A stretch of 64,000 nucleotides of DNA from Bog-473 sp963742035 (GTDB lineage: Bacteria; Actinomycetota; Acidimicrobiia; Acidimicrobiales; RAAP-2). Below, one piece after another: positions 25,668 to 33,193 of this stretch (position 1 is the stretch's first letter; every line of letters starts with the position of its first letter). The stretch spans positions 434,001-498,000 of the forward strand of contig CAVUKH010000002.1 of the NCBI GenBank assembly GCA_963742035.1, given 5' to 3'. The notes under the pieces were generated by a model, which saw only the letters and a program-made list of their open reading frames with translations, was not told the origin of the DNA and ran no database searches. The translations under genes and the position numbers were made by a program.

Positions 25668-26449
25668 GCGGCCAGGAGCGCGGGCTCGATCCGCCGGCCG
25701 GGGGGGGTTATCCCGGGGTCGACGGGTTGGCCGAGACCTGGGACGACTCGGCGCTGAACCGGCTGGCGGCCGCGGCGCGGCGCATCGGCGCGGTGGCGGT
25801 CGGCCAACCCCTCAAGGAAGAGGATGTCGCCGAGGCGGCCGCAGACCTCACGGCGCTGGCCGACCGGCTCGAGGCGACCGCCCAGGTCGAGAGGCGGACG
25901 CGCCACCAACCGTCACCGGACCGGCATCCCCAAGACGTCTTCTCGACCAGCCCGGTCATCGGCTTCGCCAACCCGGTGGCGCCGCCGGTGGAAGTGTGGG
26001 CGGTGGAAGGCCATGAAGGCTGGCGTGAGGTGCGGGGCCGGGTCACGTACGGCTACGCCTACGAGGGACCGCCCACCTGCGTGCACGGCGGCGTCATCGC
26101 CGAGCTCTTCGACGAGCTGCTGGGCCTGTCGAACATTCTGGTCGGATCGGGCGCCATGACCGGGACCTTGACGATCCGCTACCGGAGGCCGACCCCGCTG
26201 CTGGTGCCGTTGGAGCTGGCGGCCCGCCATACGGGCAAGGACGGGCGCAAGGTCTACGCGTGGGGCGGCATCTACCACCAGGGCGAGCTGACGGCGGAGG
26301 CCGAGGGCGTGTTCATTGAGGTCCCACCGGGCCGCATGCTCGACATCGTGTCGGGCAACGCCCACAGCACGGAGGCGCCCCTCGTCGTCGATCCGGACTG
26401 GCGGCGGATGATGCAAGAGGCGGCCGCCAAGGGCGATCAGCCAGGCTGA
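25664..26449 (+). CDS. PaaI-like hotdog thioesterase
   Basis: A 261-residue protein: a helical N-terminal half (residues 1-75, DDSALNRLAAAARRIGAVAV) followed by a hotdog domain. CVHGGVIAELFDELLGLSN is the hotdog central helix with the catalytic acidic residue; GTLTIRYRRPTPLLVPLEL is the following strand pair. It should hydrolyse acyl-CoA. The GTG at 25664 overlaps the crotonase stop and opens on plausible coding sequence. It completes a FadE-thiolase-crotonase-thioesterase set. Confidence 0.85.
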   Translation: MSGQERGLDPPAGGGYPGVDGLAETWDDSALNRLAAAARRIGAVAVGQPLKEEDVAEAAADLTALADRLEATAQVERRTRHQPSPDRHPQDVFSTSPVIGFANPVAPPVEVWAVEGHEGWREVRGRVTYGYAYEGPPTCVHGGVIAELFDELLGLSNILVGSGAMTGTLTIRYRRPTPLLVPLELAARHTGKDGRKVYAWGGIYHQGELTAEAEGVFIEVPPGRMLDIVSGNAHSTEAPLVVDPDWRRMMQEAAAKGDQPG

Positions 26450-26468
26450 CCCATGGCGCCCGTCGGCG

Positions 26469-26879
26469 TCATGCGCCCGAGGCGGGCACGAAGCTGAACC
26501 GCACGTGCCGCCGGGGATTGTCGACGTTCAGATCGATGAGGACGACCGACTGCCAGGTCCCAAGGGCAACCCGACCTCCGAGCACGGGCAACGTCACCGA
26601 CGGGCTGACGAGGGCGGGCAGAAGGTGGTCGGCCCCGTGGCCGGGCGCGCCGTGTGCATGCTGGTACCGGTCGTCGCGCGGCAAGAGCCGCTCCAGCGCG
26701 GTGAGGAGATCGCGCTCGGATCCGGAGCCGGTCTCCATCAGGGCGACGCCGGCGGTGGCGTGCGGCACGAAGACATTGACCAGCCCATCGCCGAGCCGGG
26801 CACAGAAGCGCTCGAGCTCTGTGGTGAGGTCGATGATGCGCTCATGCGAGGCATCTATGGTCAATTCGATCGTCTGCAT
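26469..26879 (-). CDS. YjbQ/UPF0047 family protein
   Basis: A 136-residue compact beta protein of the widespread UPF0047 (YjbQ) family, annotated in databases as a secondary thiamine-phosphate synthase by suppression genetics. FVPHATAGVALMETGSG and YQHAHGAPGHGADHLLPALV carry the conserved His cluster; GTWQSVVLIDLNVDNPRRHV ends the fold. Length is normal. A CAGACT hexamer 9 nt before the ATG may be its -10. Physiological role remains uncertain. Confidence 0.9.
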   Translation of the reverse strand: MQTIELTIDASHERIIDLTTELERFCARLGDGLVNVFVPHATAGVALMETGSGSERDLLTALERLLPRDDRYQHAHGAPGHGADHLLPALVSPSVTLPVLGGRVALGTWQSVVLIDLNVDNPRRHVRFSFVPASGA

Positions 26880-27034
26880 GAGGGACCCAGTCTGCCCGAG
26901 CGCGCCGGCGCTCGACGCGGGGGTGGCTCCTCTTCTGCCGTCGCCATGGAGGGAGGCGGATACCTCCCAGGCGGGACGACCAGGTGGTTGGTCCGGCGCT
27001 CGAAAGACCAGTAGCCCGAAAAGGTCCCGGGTGC

Positions 27035-27040
27035 CATACT
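27035..27040 (+). promoter_or_regulatory. -10-like hexamer CATACT (leaderless)
   Basis: CATACT lies 6 nt before the GTG at 27047. Confidence 0.4.
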
Positions 27041-27046
27041 CGGGCC

Positions 27047-27388
27047 GTGCCGGTCGAGGGCCACTTGTACGGTGAGCGAACCTGGTTCTTCGACACCCGG
27101 AGCCCTCTGCGGCGGATGGGAGTCTCCGCCCATGAGACGGATGCCACCATGGTCATCTCCTTGTGGCAGGGGGACGTCTGCACCGGGACGTTCCGGTTGC
27201 CGGCGCAAGAGGCCGCCCGCCTCATCTCCACGTTGGCCTACGGGATGACCGAAGCCATGTCGGTTCGAAGACCCACCACCCCTGAGCCGGAGCAAGGACG
27301 GATGCGCCAGATATGGTCCAGGTTCTTGAGTCGCCTTGTCTCCGGGTCGCCCGGTGGTACCGACTCCCATCTTCGGCTTCTGAAGTAG
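27047..27388 (+). CDS. hypothetical protein
   Basis: A 113-residue protein of unknown function. VPVEGHLYGERTWFFDTRSP opens it; a middle strand-helix part reads VISLWQGDVCTGTFRLPAQE, which resembles short actinobacterial proteins that carry a ligand-like beta unit. The basic C-terminus (GRMRQIWSRFLSRLVSG) could form an amphipathic helix. The GTG at 27047 is chosen because the CATACT hexamer sits 6 nt upstream. It stands alone before the FHA-LuxR gene. Confidence 0.55.
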   Translation: MPVEGHLYGERTWFFDTRSPLRRMGVSAHETDATMVISLWQGDVCTGTFRLPAQEAARLISTLAYGMTEAMSVRRPTTPEPEQGRMRQIWSRFLSRLVSGSPGGTDSHLRLLK

Positions 27389-27471
27389 TGCTTCGTCAGA
27401 GATCCGAGGAGGACGACGGGCGGCGCACGGTGGCATTCCCACCCTGAGCGGTCTCCTTGAGGGACTTCACT

Positions 27472-27477
27472 TAGGCT
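27472..27477 (+). promoter_or_regulatory. -10-like hexamer TAGGCT (leaderless)
   Basis: TAGGCT lies 6 nt before the ATG at 27484 of the FHA-LuxR gene. Confidence 0.45.
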
Positions 27478-27483
27478 TTTCGG

Positions 27484-27996
27484 ATGGCGTGTCTCGAGTG
27501 GCCGAACGGCTCGCGGCACGAGCTGTCGAACGAGGCCGTGACCATCGGGCGGGATCGGACGAACGACATCGTGGTGTTGGATGACGCCAAGGTCTCCCGT
27601 TCCCACGCAGAAATGCAGTTCCGAGATCAGCGCTGGTTGCTGGTGGATCTCGGCAGCCGCAACGGGACCGTCGTCAACGGTCGGCGTGTTCGGCAACATC
27701 CCCTGAGGGACGGCGATCGCATTCAGGTTGGCCAGATCACGTTCGTCTTCATCGCGGGAGATGACCCCAATGTCACCGAGACCAGTGACGCGGTGGCGAG
27801 CGAGGGCCCCAAGCTCTCCCACCGCGAGCGGCAGGTCGTTGGCCTCGTCGCCGAGGGCCTGACGGACCGAGAGATCGGTGAGCGCCTGTTCATCAGCACC
27901 AGCACCGTGCGATCGCATCTCGACAGGATTTCGGAGAAGACGGGATTTCGTCGTCGGGTCGACCTCACTCGTCTGGCGGCTGACCTCGAACTCTAG
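27484..27996 (+). CDS. FHA domain fused to a LuxR-type DNA-binding domain
   Basis: A 170-residue two-domain regulator. Residues 1-95 are a forkhead-associated domain with the phosphothreonine-binding residues Gly22-Arg23, Ser38-Arg39-Ser40-His41 and Asn60-Gly61-Thr62. Residues 108-165 are a LuxR/NarL helix-turn-helix (LSHRERQVVGLVAEGLTDRE then ISTSTVRSHLDRIS). The design suggests a transcription factor that docks on a protein phosphorylated by a Ser/Thr kinase; no kinase gene is in the window. A PBP gene lies 224 nt downstream and could be a target. Confidence 0.9.
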   Translation: MACLEWPNGSRHELSNEAVTIGRDRTNDIVVLDDAKVSRSHAEMQFRDQRWLLVDLGSRNGTVVNGRRVRQHPLRDGDRIQVGQITFVFIAGDDPNVTETSDAVASEGPKLSHRERQVVGLVAEGLTDREIGERLFISTSTVRSHLDRISEKTGFRRRVDLTRLAADLEL

Positions 27997-28012
27997 GGCT
28001 GACGGCCCGAAG

Positions 28013-28057
28013 CCGACCGACCCGACCGACCCGACCGACCGGAGCGACCGGACCGAC
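28013..28057 (+). repeat. tandem CCGACCGAC repeat
   Basis: Three perfect copies of the 9-mer CCGACCGAC (28013-28039) continue as degenerate CGACC units to about 28057, just downstream of the FHA-LuxR stop. Nothing else is seen in the 224-bp gap except weak GGTAG/CTACC inverted repeats near 28087-28104. Confidence 0.8.
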
Positions 28058-28220
28058 GCAAGGGGGTAGTTGTGCCTACATGAATGGGTAGTCGTCTCTC
28101 TACCGCGGGATCTGCCGGACCCCCCACACTGCCTTCATGGGCAGGACTCCAGGTCCGGTTGAAGATCGGGCACACGGTGCGATGCCACGACGGGGGACCC
28201 GCGACCGAGGATCTCTGTAG

Positions 28221-29747
28221 GTGGGGAGACGGATTCGCTGGGTGGGCGTGCTCCTGGTGCTGTGCCTCGGCGCGGTCGTGGTCCAGCTGGTCAACATCCA
28301 AGACGTGAAGGCACCGGCGCTGCGGTCGTCCCCGTACAACCCCCGAAACGCCAACGCCGCAGCCGACAACCGCCGCGGCACGATTTACGCCGACGATGGC
28401 ACGACCGTGCTGGCCAAGTCGGTCAGAGCCAACGGTGGCACCTACGGGGACACCCGCGTCTATCCGGGTGGTGCCCTGTACTCCCAGATCGTCGGGTTCG
28501 ACTCGACGTATGAGGGCACGGCCGGCGTGGAAGACGAGTACAACGCCTCTCTCGGACTCCATCAGCACCGTCCCGAGAACCTGTCGCAAGCTCTCGGACT
28601 CGCAGCGGTGGCACCGACCACCGACAACGTGATCTTGACCATTGATCCCACGCTGCAAGAGGCGGCACGGACGGCGCTGAGCCACATTTCGGGTGGGAAC
28701 ACGGATGCGGCCGTCGTCGCCATCGCCCCGAGGACAGGTGCCGTTCTGGCCGACTACTCCACGCCGAGTTTCGACCCTGCGCCACTCGAGTCTCCCAACA
28801 CCGTGGCCGGCACCGAGGAGCAGGAACTGGCCGCCCTTGCCTACTTCAAGACCAAAGACCACGAGGGCTTCTATCCCGGGTTGCCTTTGGCCACCGGAGA
28901 GACCTTCTTCCCGGGCTCCACGTTCAAGGTGGTCACCTCGGCCGCCGTGTACAACCTCGACCCCAATCTCGTGGATTTCACCTTTCCACGAGCCGCATCG
29001 ACGACGTTTCCCAACTCGGACAAAGTCATGACCAACGACGGCGGGGAGGTGTGTGGTGGCACGATGGCGGACGACATGTTCGCGGCCTCGTGCGACCCCG
29101 GTTATGGGCAGCTCGCCGTCTTGCTCACGGCACCGACACTCATACGGCAGGCGCAGCTCTTCGGCTACAACGCGCGCCCCCCGATCGATCTGCCCGATGC
29201 CTGGGTGGCGACTCCGACGATCCCCGCTGCGTCGACCCTGACCCCGCCCAACCAGGAAGAGCTGGCGGACACGGCGATCGGCCAGCTCAATGACCAGGCC
29301 AGTGCGCTCTCCAACGCGCTGGTAGCCGCCGGTATCGCGGACGGTGGCACCATCATGACGCCACACGTCATGGCGCAGATCGTCGACAGTCAGGGAAGCG
29401 TCGTGACCACCTACAAGCCGAACGTGTGGAGACAGGCTGTGTCACCGAGTGCGGCTGCACGGGTGACGGCGCTCATGCAGAGTGTCGTGACAGACCCGGA
29501 CGGCACAGCAGCCAACGTCGGTTTCCCCGCCGGCCTCGACGTCGCGGTCAAGACCGGCACTGCGCAAACCGGCAACCCGCAGGCGAACACGGACGACTGG
29601 ATGATCGGATTCGCTCCCGCCAATGACCCACAGGTCGCCGTTGCCGTCGTCGTGCCACTCCAGCATCAGACGGACAATGGCGCAGGGGTGGCGGGCCCGA
29701 TCATGAAGACGATCCTCGAGGCTGCTCTCTCGTCACCCCACTCGTGA
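28221..29747 (+). CDS. PbpA-like class B penicillin-binding protein with altered SxN motif
   Basis: A 508-residue membrane-anchored transpeptidase that cross-links peptidoglycan. One N-terminal membrane segment (residues 7-25, WVGVLLVLCLGAVVVQLVN). The catalytic Ser233 and Lys236 are in GSTFKVV; the KTG motif is VKTGTAQTG at 444-446. The second motif, normally SxN, reads Ser290-Cys-Asp292 here. Length and order match mycobacterial PbpA rather than large division PBPs. GTG start at 28221. No rodA/ftsW or kinase gene lies beside it. Confidence 0.88.
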   Translation: MGRRIRWVGVLLVLCLGAVVVQLVNIQDVKAPALRSSPYNPRNANAAADNRRGTIYADDGTTVLAKSVRANGGTYGDTRVYPGGALYSQIVGFDSTYEGTAGVEDEYNASLGLHQHRPENLSQALGLAAVAPTTDNVILTIDPTLQEAARTALSHISGGNTDAAVVAIAPRTGAVLADYSTPSFDPAPLESPNTVAGTEEQELAALAYFKTKDHEGFYPGLPLATGETFFPGSTFKVVTSAAVYNLDPNLVDFTFPRAASTTFPNSDKVMTNDGGEVCGGTMADDMFAASCDPGYGQLAVLLTAPTLIRQAQLFGYNARPPIDLPDAWVATPTIPAASTLTPPNQEELADTAIGQLNDQASALSNALVAAGIADGGTIMTPHVMAQIVDSQGSVVTTYKPNVWRQAVSPSAAARVTALMQSVVTDPDGTAANVGFPAGLDVAVKTGTAQTGNPQANTDDWMIGFAPANDPQVAVAVVVPLQHQTDNGAGVAGPIMKTILEAALSSPHS

Positions 29748-29900
29748 CAGGGATCCGCGCACGACGTCAAACGATGACGGTTGGAAGTGGCGATCAGATC
29801 CATGCTTGCCGTGATGCCATTCGCGAAGTGCGATCGGGAGCGCGTGCACAAGGGTCCTCGCGATGCCGTGCCGGCAGATTTCTGGAGGTGCAGGCGATGC

Positions 29901-30605
29901 ATGGCTGATGGCGCGGTTCTCGACTCCGCCGAGGAGGAGCACACCGAGACGAAAGCGGTGTCCTCACGGCGTCCGGACCTGCTCGGCGCCGGGGCCGTGA
30001 TTGTCGCTGCCCTGGTCCTCGGCTATCTCGGTTGGATCCTCCCGGTTCCCGGCGGCTCCCTCGTCGTCCCGGCCCTCATCGTGCTCGGGATCGGGGCCGG
30101 CGTGGCCCTGGTGGGCTGGGTGGCGGCATCCTTTCGGCCTCTCCAGTCGTGCCGTTGGACCTTTGCCGTCGGTGTGGGGGTCGTGGCCGTCCTGGCATCG
30201 GTCTGGACCTTTGCCTTTTCGCTCCCGGCGTCCCTCGCCTGGGATTCGGACGCCACGGCCCAGGCCCGGGCGGCGCTGGCGTCGTTGCAGCCCTCTGCCC
30301 TGGCGCACGGTGGCGTCGCACCGCTCCAACCCTGCACCCTCCATGCCAACGGGAGCATCGGCCCTCTCGACGCGCCCTATCTCGAGTGCGCCATCTGGAC
30401 TCCAGAGGGTCACTTCGTGACGTTCAGGGCCTCCGGTTCGGGGCCGGCTCGGGGGATCGGTTTCACCGATGCCGGCGCCCGGACCTTTCCCGACGCATGC
30501 ACACGCCATCTCTTCGGGGAATGGTGGATGTTCACCGAATCAGCCGACACCGACGGCGATCCGGGTTCCTGTCCGATCGGGTACCAGTTCCAAGGCGCTC
30601 CCTGA
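29901..30605 (+). CDS. membrane protein of unknown function
   Basis: A 234-residue protein with three predicted membrane segments: about residues 27-48 (LLGAGAVIVAALVLGYLGWI), 52-75 (SLVVPALIVLGIGAGVALVG) and 87-110 (VGVGVVAVLASVWTFAFSLP). The C-terminal 110 residues are outside or inside as a soluble domain with five cysteines (QPCTLHANG, LECAIW, DACTRHLFG, GSCPIGY), which suggests an extracytoplasmic disulfide domain. The ATG at 29901 follows GGAGG at 12 nt; a longer start is possible. Not recognised. Confidence 0.65.
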   Translation: MADGAVLDSAEEEHTETKAVSSRRPDLLGAGAVIVAALVLGYLGWILPVPGGSLVVPALIVLGIGAGVALVGWVAASFRPLQSCRWTFAVGVGVVAVLASVWTFAFSLPASLAWDSDATAQARAALASLQPSALAHGGVAPLQPCTLHANGSIGPLDAPYLECAIWTPEGHFVTFRASGSGPARGIGFTDAGARTFPDACTRHLFGEWWMFTESADTDGDPGSCPIGYQFQGAP

Positions 30606-30661
30606 TCCCGGCGGGAGGGTGGGTGCCCTCTCACAGAGTCCGCCGAGCCGCGCCTCGCGCC

Positions 30662-30667
30662 TAGCAT
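30662..30667 (+). promoter_or_regulatory. -10-like hexamer TAGCAT (leaderless)
   Basis: TAGCAT lies 7 nt before the ATG at 30675 of the AraC-type regulator. Confidence 0.45.
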
Positions 30668-30674
30668 CGTCGGC

Positions 30675-31085
30675 ATGACGCCGGAGGAGATGGCCGACCT
30701 TGCCCATCTGCGACGAGCGCGTGACCGCATCGACCGTGATTACGCACAGCCCCTCGACGTTCCCGCGATGGCCCGGACGGCGCTCATGTCGCCCGCTCAC
30801 TTCTCGCGCAAGTTCCGTGCGGCCTACGGCGAGACTCCGTACAGCTACCTGATGACGCGGCGCATGGAGCGCGCCAAGGCCTTTCTGCGTCAGGGAATGA
30901 GCGTGACGGACACCTGCATCGCCGTCGGGTGCACCTCGCTGGGCTCGTTCAGCTCGCGCTTCACCGAGATCGTGGGGGAGACGCCCTCGCAGTACGGCAT
31001 GGGTGACCACCGTCACATTGAGGTGATCCCCTCGTGTGTGAGCAGGGTGGTGACACGCCCGCAGCGCACACCGGTCACAGTCTGA
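30675..31085 (+). CDS. AraC-family transcriptional regulator, DNA-binding domain only
   Basis: A 136-residue regulator made only of the double helix-turn-helix AraC domain: DVPAMARTALMSPAHFSRKF then GETPYSYLMTRRMERAKAFL, and CIAVGCTSLGSFSSRFTEIV. There is no ligand-sensing domain. Short AraC proteins of this type are commonly followed by a glyoxalase-fold gene, as here (82 nt downstream), which may supply or sense the ligand. Confidence 0.9.
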   Translation: MTPEEMADLAHLRRARDRIDRDYAQPLDVPAMARTALMSPAHFSRKFRAAYGETPYSYLMTRRMERAKAFLRQGMSVTDTCIAVGCTSLGSFSSRFTEIVGETPSQYGMGDHRHIEVIPSCVSRVVTRPQRTPVTV

Positions 31086-31154
31086 TCATCCTCCCAGCCC
31101 GGTAGCTCACGGCACCGAGCAGGATCGGAGAAGCATTGAGCGACTCGGACTCCG

Positions 31155-31160
31155 TACAAT
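31155..31160 (+). promoter_or_regulatory. -10-like hexamer TACAAT (leaderless)
   Basis: TACAAT lies 6 nt before the ATG at 31167; the best match to TATAAT among the leaderless promoters in this window. Confidence 0.5.
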
Positions 31161-31166
31161 CGTGTG

Positions 31167-31565
31167 ATGCCAGTGACCGTTGCCGCCATGTTCATTTCCG
31201 TCCATGATCCCGACGAAGCGCTCGGCTTCTACCGTGATGCCCTGGGGTTCGAAGTCCGTAACGACGTCAAATCCGGCGAGTTTCGCTGGGTCACGGTCGG
31301 CGCTCCCGGGCAGGACCTCGACATCGTCCTCTCCCAGCCACACGGCGGTCGCTCGCAGACGGAGGGCGACACCCTTCTGGCGCTCGTCACGCAGGGGTCG
31401 TTGCAGGCCGCCATCTTCCGTACGGACGACCTCGACACCACCTTCGAGAAGGTCCGCGCGTCGGGCGCCGAGGTGCTCCAGGAGCCCACGTCGCAACCCT
31501 GGGGCGTGCGCGACTGCGCCTTCCGTGATCCCTCGGGCAACCTGGTCCGCATTCAGCAGGCATAG
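31167..31565 (+). CDS. VOC (glyoxalase-fold) protein
   Basis: A 132-residue vicinal-oxygen-chelate protein. MFISVHDPDEALGFYRDALG is the first beta-alpha-beta module and DCAFRDPSGNLVRIQ ends the second, with the usual metal-ligand Glu position changed to Arg-Ile-Gln. It is paired with the AraC regulator upstream. The reaction (glyoxalase, dioxygenase or binding only) cannot be told. ATG 31167 is preferred over the GTG one codon earlier because the TACAAT hexamer lies 6 nt upstream. Confidence 0.87.
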   Translation: MPVTVAAMFISVHDPDEALGFYRDALGFEVRNDVKSGEFRWVTVGAPGQDLDIVLSQPHGGRSQTEGDTLLALVTQGSLQAAIFRTDDLDTTFEKVRASGAEVLQEPTSQPWGVRDCAFRDPSGNLVRIQQA

Positions 31566-31581
31566 GCAGAGGCGAGGAACC

Positions 31582-31818
31582 ATGAAGACAATGACGTGCA
31601 GGCAACTGGGTGGGCCCTGTGACTTCCAGCTCCATGGGGAGACGGCCGATGAGGTCATAAAGGCGCAGGATCGTCACCTGAAGGACGAGGTCGCCGGTGG
31701 TGACGGGGCGCACGAGCCCGCCCTCAAGGAAATGAAGAGCAGGTGGAGGCGACCCATCTCCGGCATGGGCTGGTACAAGCGGACCAAGCGCGACTTCGCC
31801 GCCCAGGTCACGGACTGA
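31582..31818 (+). CDS. DUF1059-like small protein
   Basis: A 78-residue protein beginning MKTMTCRQLGGPCDFQLHGE. The TCRxLGGxCDxxxHxxT motif with two Cys and one His is that of DUF1059 proteins, which may bind a metal. The C-terminal half is basic (MKSRWRRPISGMGWYKRTKR) and unlike the usual domain. GAGGAA precedes the ATG. It lies 16 nt after the VOC gene, so the two are likely co-transcribed. Confidence 0.75.
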   Translation: MKTMTCRQLGGPCDFQLHGETADEVIKAQDRHLKDEVAGGDGAHEPALKEMKSRWRRPISGMGWYKRTKRDFAAQVTD

Positions 31819-31872
31819 CCACGGGCGGCCGCCCCGCCCCGCTCCACCACTGCGGGCCGACCGTCGTGACGT

Positions 31873-32685
31873 TCAGGACGCCACGAAGCAGCCTGCCTCC
31901 GTGGTGATCGTCATCTGCCCGCCTTCCGCGGCGAACCGGGCCCGCACCGCATCGCGCAGCGCGCCGCGCTGCGCCGACGACGCATTCTGGCCGGCGGGGG
32001 ACGACGCAATGAAGGCGATCACGTCGTCAGGGTCGGTGCAGACCATGGTGCTCGGGTGGCGATGCGTTGTCACCGAGCCGAAGGCCGCGCGCAGGATCTC
32101 CTCGCCGGTCGTGAGACCGAAGCGACCATCGGTGAAGTCGAGCGACGACCAGCCCAGAGTCGCTCGGGACACGTCGGCGATGGCCCGGAGATGGCGGGGC
32201 CCGTTGGTCGCCGCGAGGAGCACACCACCGGGTCGCAGCACGCGGGCGAAAGCGGCCACCGCCAGGCGGGGGTCGGGCACGTGGTAGAGCATGTGGTTCG
32301 CGACGACGACGTCGAAGGCACCATCATCGAAGGGCAGAGCCTGCGCGTCACAGGTGCGGGCTTCGGCGAGCTCGATCTCAGCCAGCGGGGCCACCGCGGC
32401 CGCCGCCGCCGCGACCATGCCCTCCGAGAGGTCGGTGAGGGTCAGCCGCAGGTGGGGCAGGAGGGCGGCGGTGCTGACCCACAGCGCACCGGTCCCGCAC
32501 CCCACCTCGAGCACCCGCCCGCCCTCGGGCCAGTCCACCCGGCCCACGAGCCAGGGGTACCAGGGCACGTCGGCCCGCGCGTACTTGGTGTGCAGCGCCA
32601 TGCGCGCGCTGAGGTTCTGCGGGTCTTTGTACTGGCGCTCCCGGAGGTACTCCTGGTCGGTACCAAGCGCCTCCCGGTCTGTCAC
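31873..32685 (-). CDS. class I SAM-dependent methyltransferase
   Basis: A 270-residue methyltransferase. Motif I is VLEVGCGTGALWVST at about residue 58; LTLTDLSEGMV gives the acidic residue of motif II, and FDVVVANHMLYHVPDP motif IV. The GTG at 32685 overlaps the stop of the GNAT gene upstream (GTGA); a TACGAT hexamer 7 nt before the GTG could also give it a separate leaderless message. Acceptor unknown. Last gene of fadD-GNAT-methyltransferase. Confidence 0.88.
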   Translation of the reverse strand: MTDREALGTDQEYLRERQYKDPQNLSARMALHTKYARADVPWYPWLVGRVDWPEGGRVLEVGCGTGALWVSTAALLPHLRLTLTDLSEGMVAAAAAAVAPLAEIELAEARTCDAQALPFDDGAFDVVVANHMLYHVPDPRLAVAAFARVLRPGGVLLAATNGPRHLRAIADVSRATLGWSSLDFTDGRFGLTTGEEILRAAFGSVTTHRHPSTMVCTDPDDVIAFIASSPAGQNASSAQRGALRDAVRARFAAEGGQMTITTEAGCFVAS

Positions 32686-33176
32686 CGGTCAGATCGTAGG
32701 AGGGGGAGGGTCTTGATCATCTGCAATGCCGGCTGGTCCGCTCCCCACAGCTCGGGCATCTCCTCCAACGGCAGGAAGCCGCAGCCGAAGTAGAAGGCCC
32801 GCGTGGCGGCGTACCCGGCATCGGCCGAGCGTGGGCTCAGCGTCTTCACCTGCAGGAACCCGATGTCACGCTCCGCCAGCCAGGACTCGGCGACCTCCAG
32901 CATGGCCCGCCCGATGCCGGAGCGGTGATGTTCGGGCAGGACACCCATGACCACGATCTCCGCCGCATACGGGGTGTGGACCCGCAACGTCAGGATCCCC
33001 GAGTCCTGCCCCTCCACGGTTGCCACCACGGTCGGCTCCGCCTCGGCCGCCGCCACGTACGCCGCCACCGAGTCGGGGAGGCCGAACCACTCGGGCAGGG
33101 TGCCCAGCACGTCAGCGCAGATGGCGCCGGCGCCCTGGTCCTGTAGCCGGAGCTCGAGACCCGGAGGCCGGTTCAT
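32682..33176 (-). CDS. GNAT-family N-acetyltransferase
   Basis: A 164-residue acetyltransferase. The acetyl-CoA loop is LPEHHRSGIGRAMLEVAE, preceded by the strand AEIVVMGV; RAFYFGCGFLPLEEM is the usual C-terminal strand. The ATG at 33176 has CGGGAG upstream. It lies 17 nt downstream of the acyl-CoA ligase stop and overlaps the next gene by 4 nt, so all three genes form one transcription unit. Acceptor unknown. Confidence 0.87.
   Translation of the reverse strand: MNRPPGLELRLQDQGAGAICADVLGTLPEWFGLPDSVAAYVAAAEAEPTVVATVEGQDSGILTLRVHTPYAAEIVVMGVLPEHHRSGIGRAMLEVAESWLAERDIGFLQVKTLSPRSADAGYAATRAFYFGCGFLPLEEMPELWGADQPALQMIKTLPLLRSDR
32693..32698 (-). promoter_or_regulatory. -10-like hexamer TACGAT (leaderless)
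   Basis: TACGAT on the minus strand ends 7 nt before the GTG at 32685 of the methyltransferase, inside the end of the GNAT gene. Confidence 0.4.
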
Positions 33177-33193
33177 CTCCCGTGGCGGGTGGA

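Noticed and set aside
28013..28057. CCGACCGAC repeat as a CRISPR-like or regulatory array
   Set aside because: Units are adjacent with no spacers and degrade quickly; simple slippage repeat.
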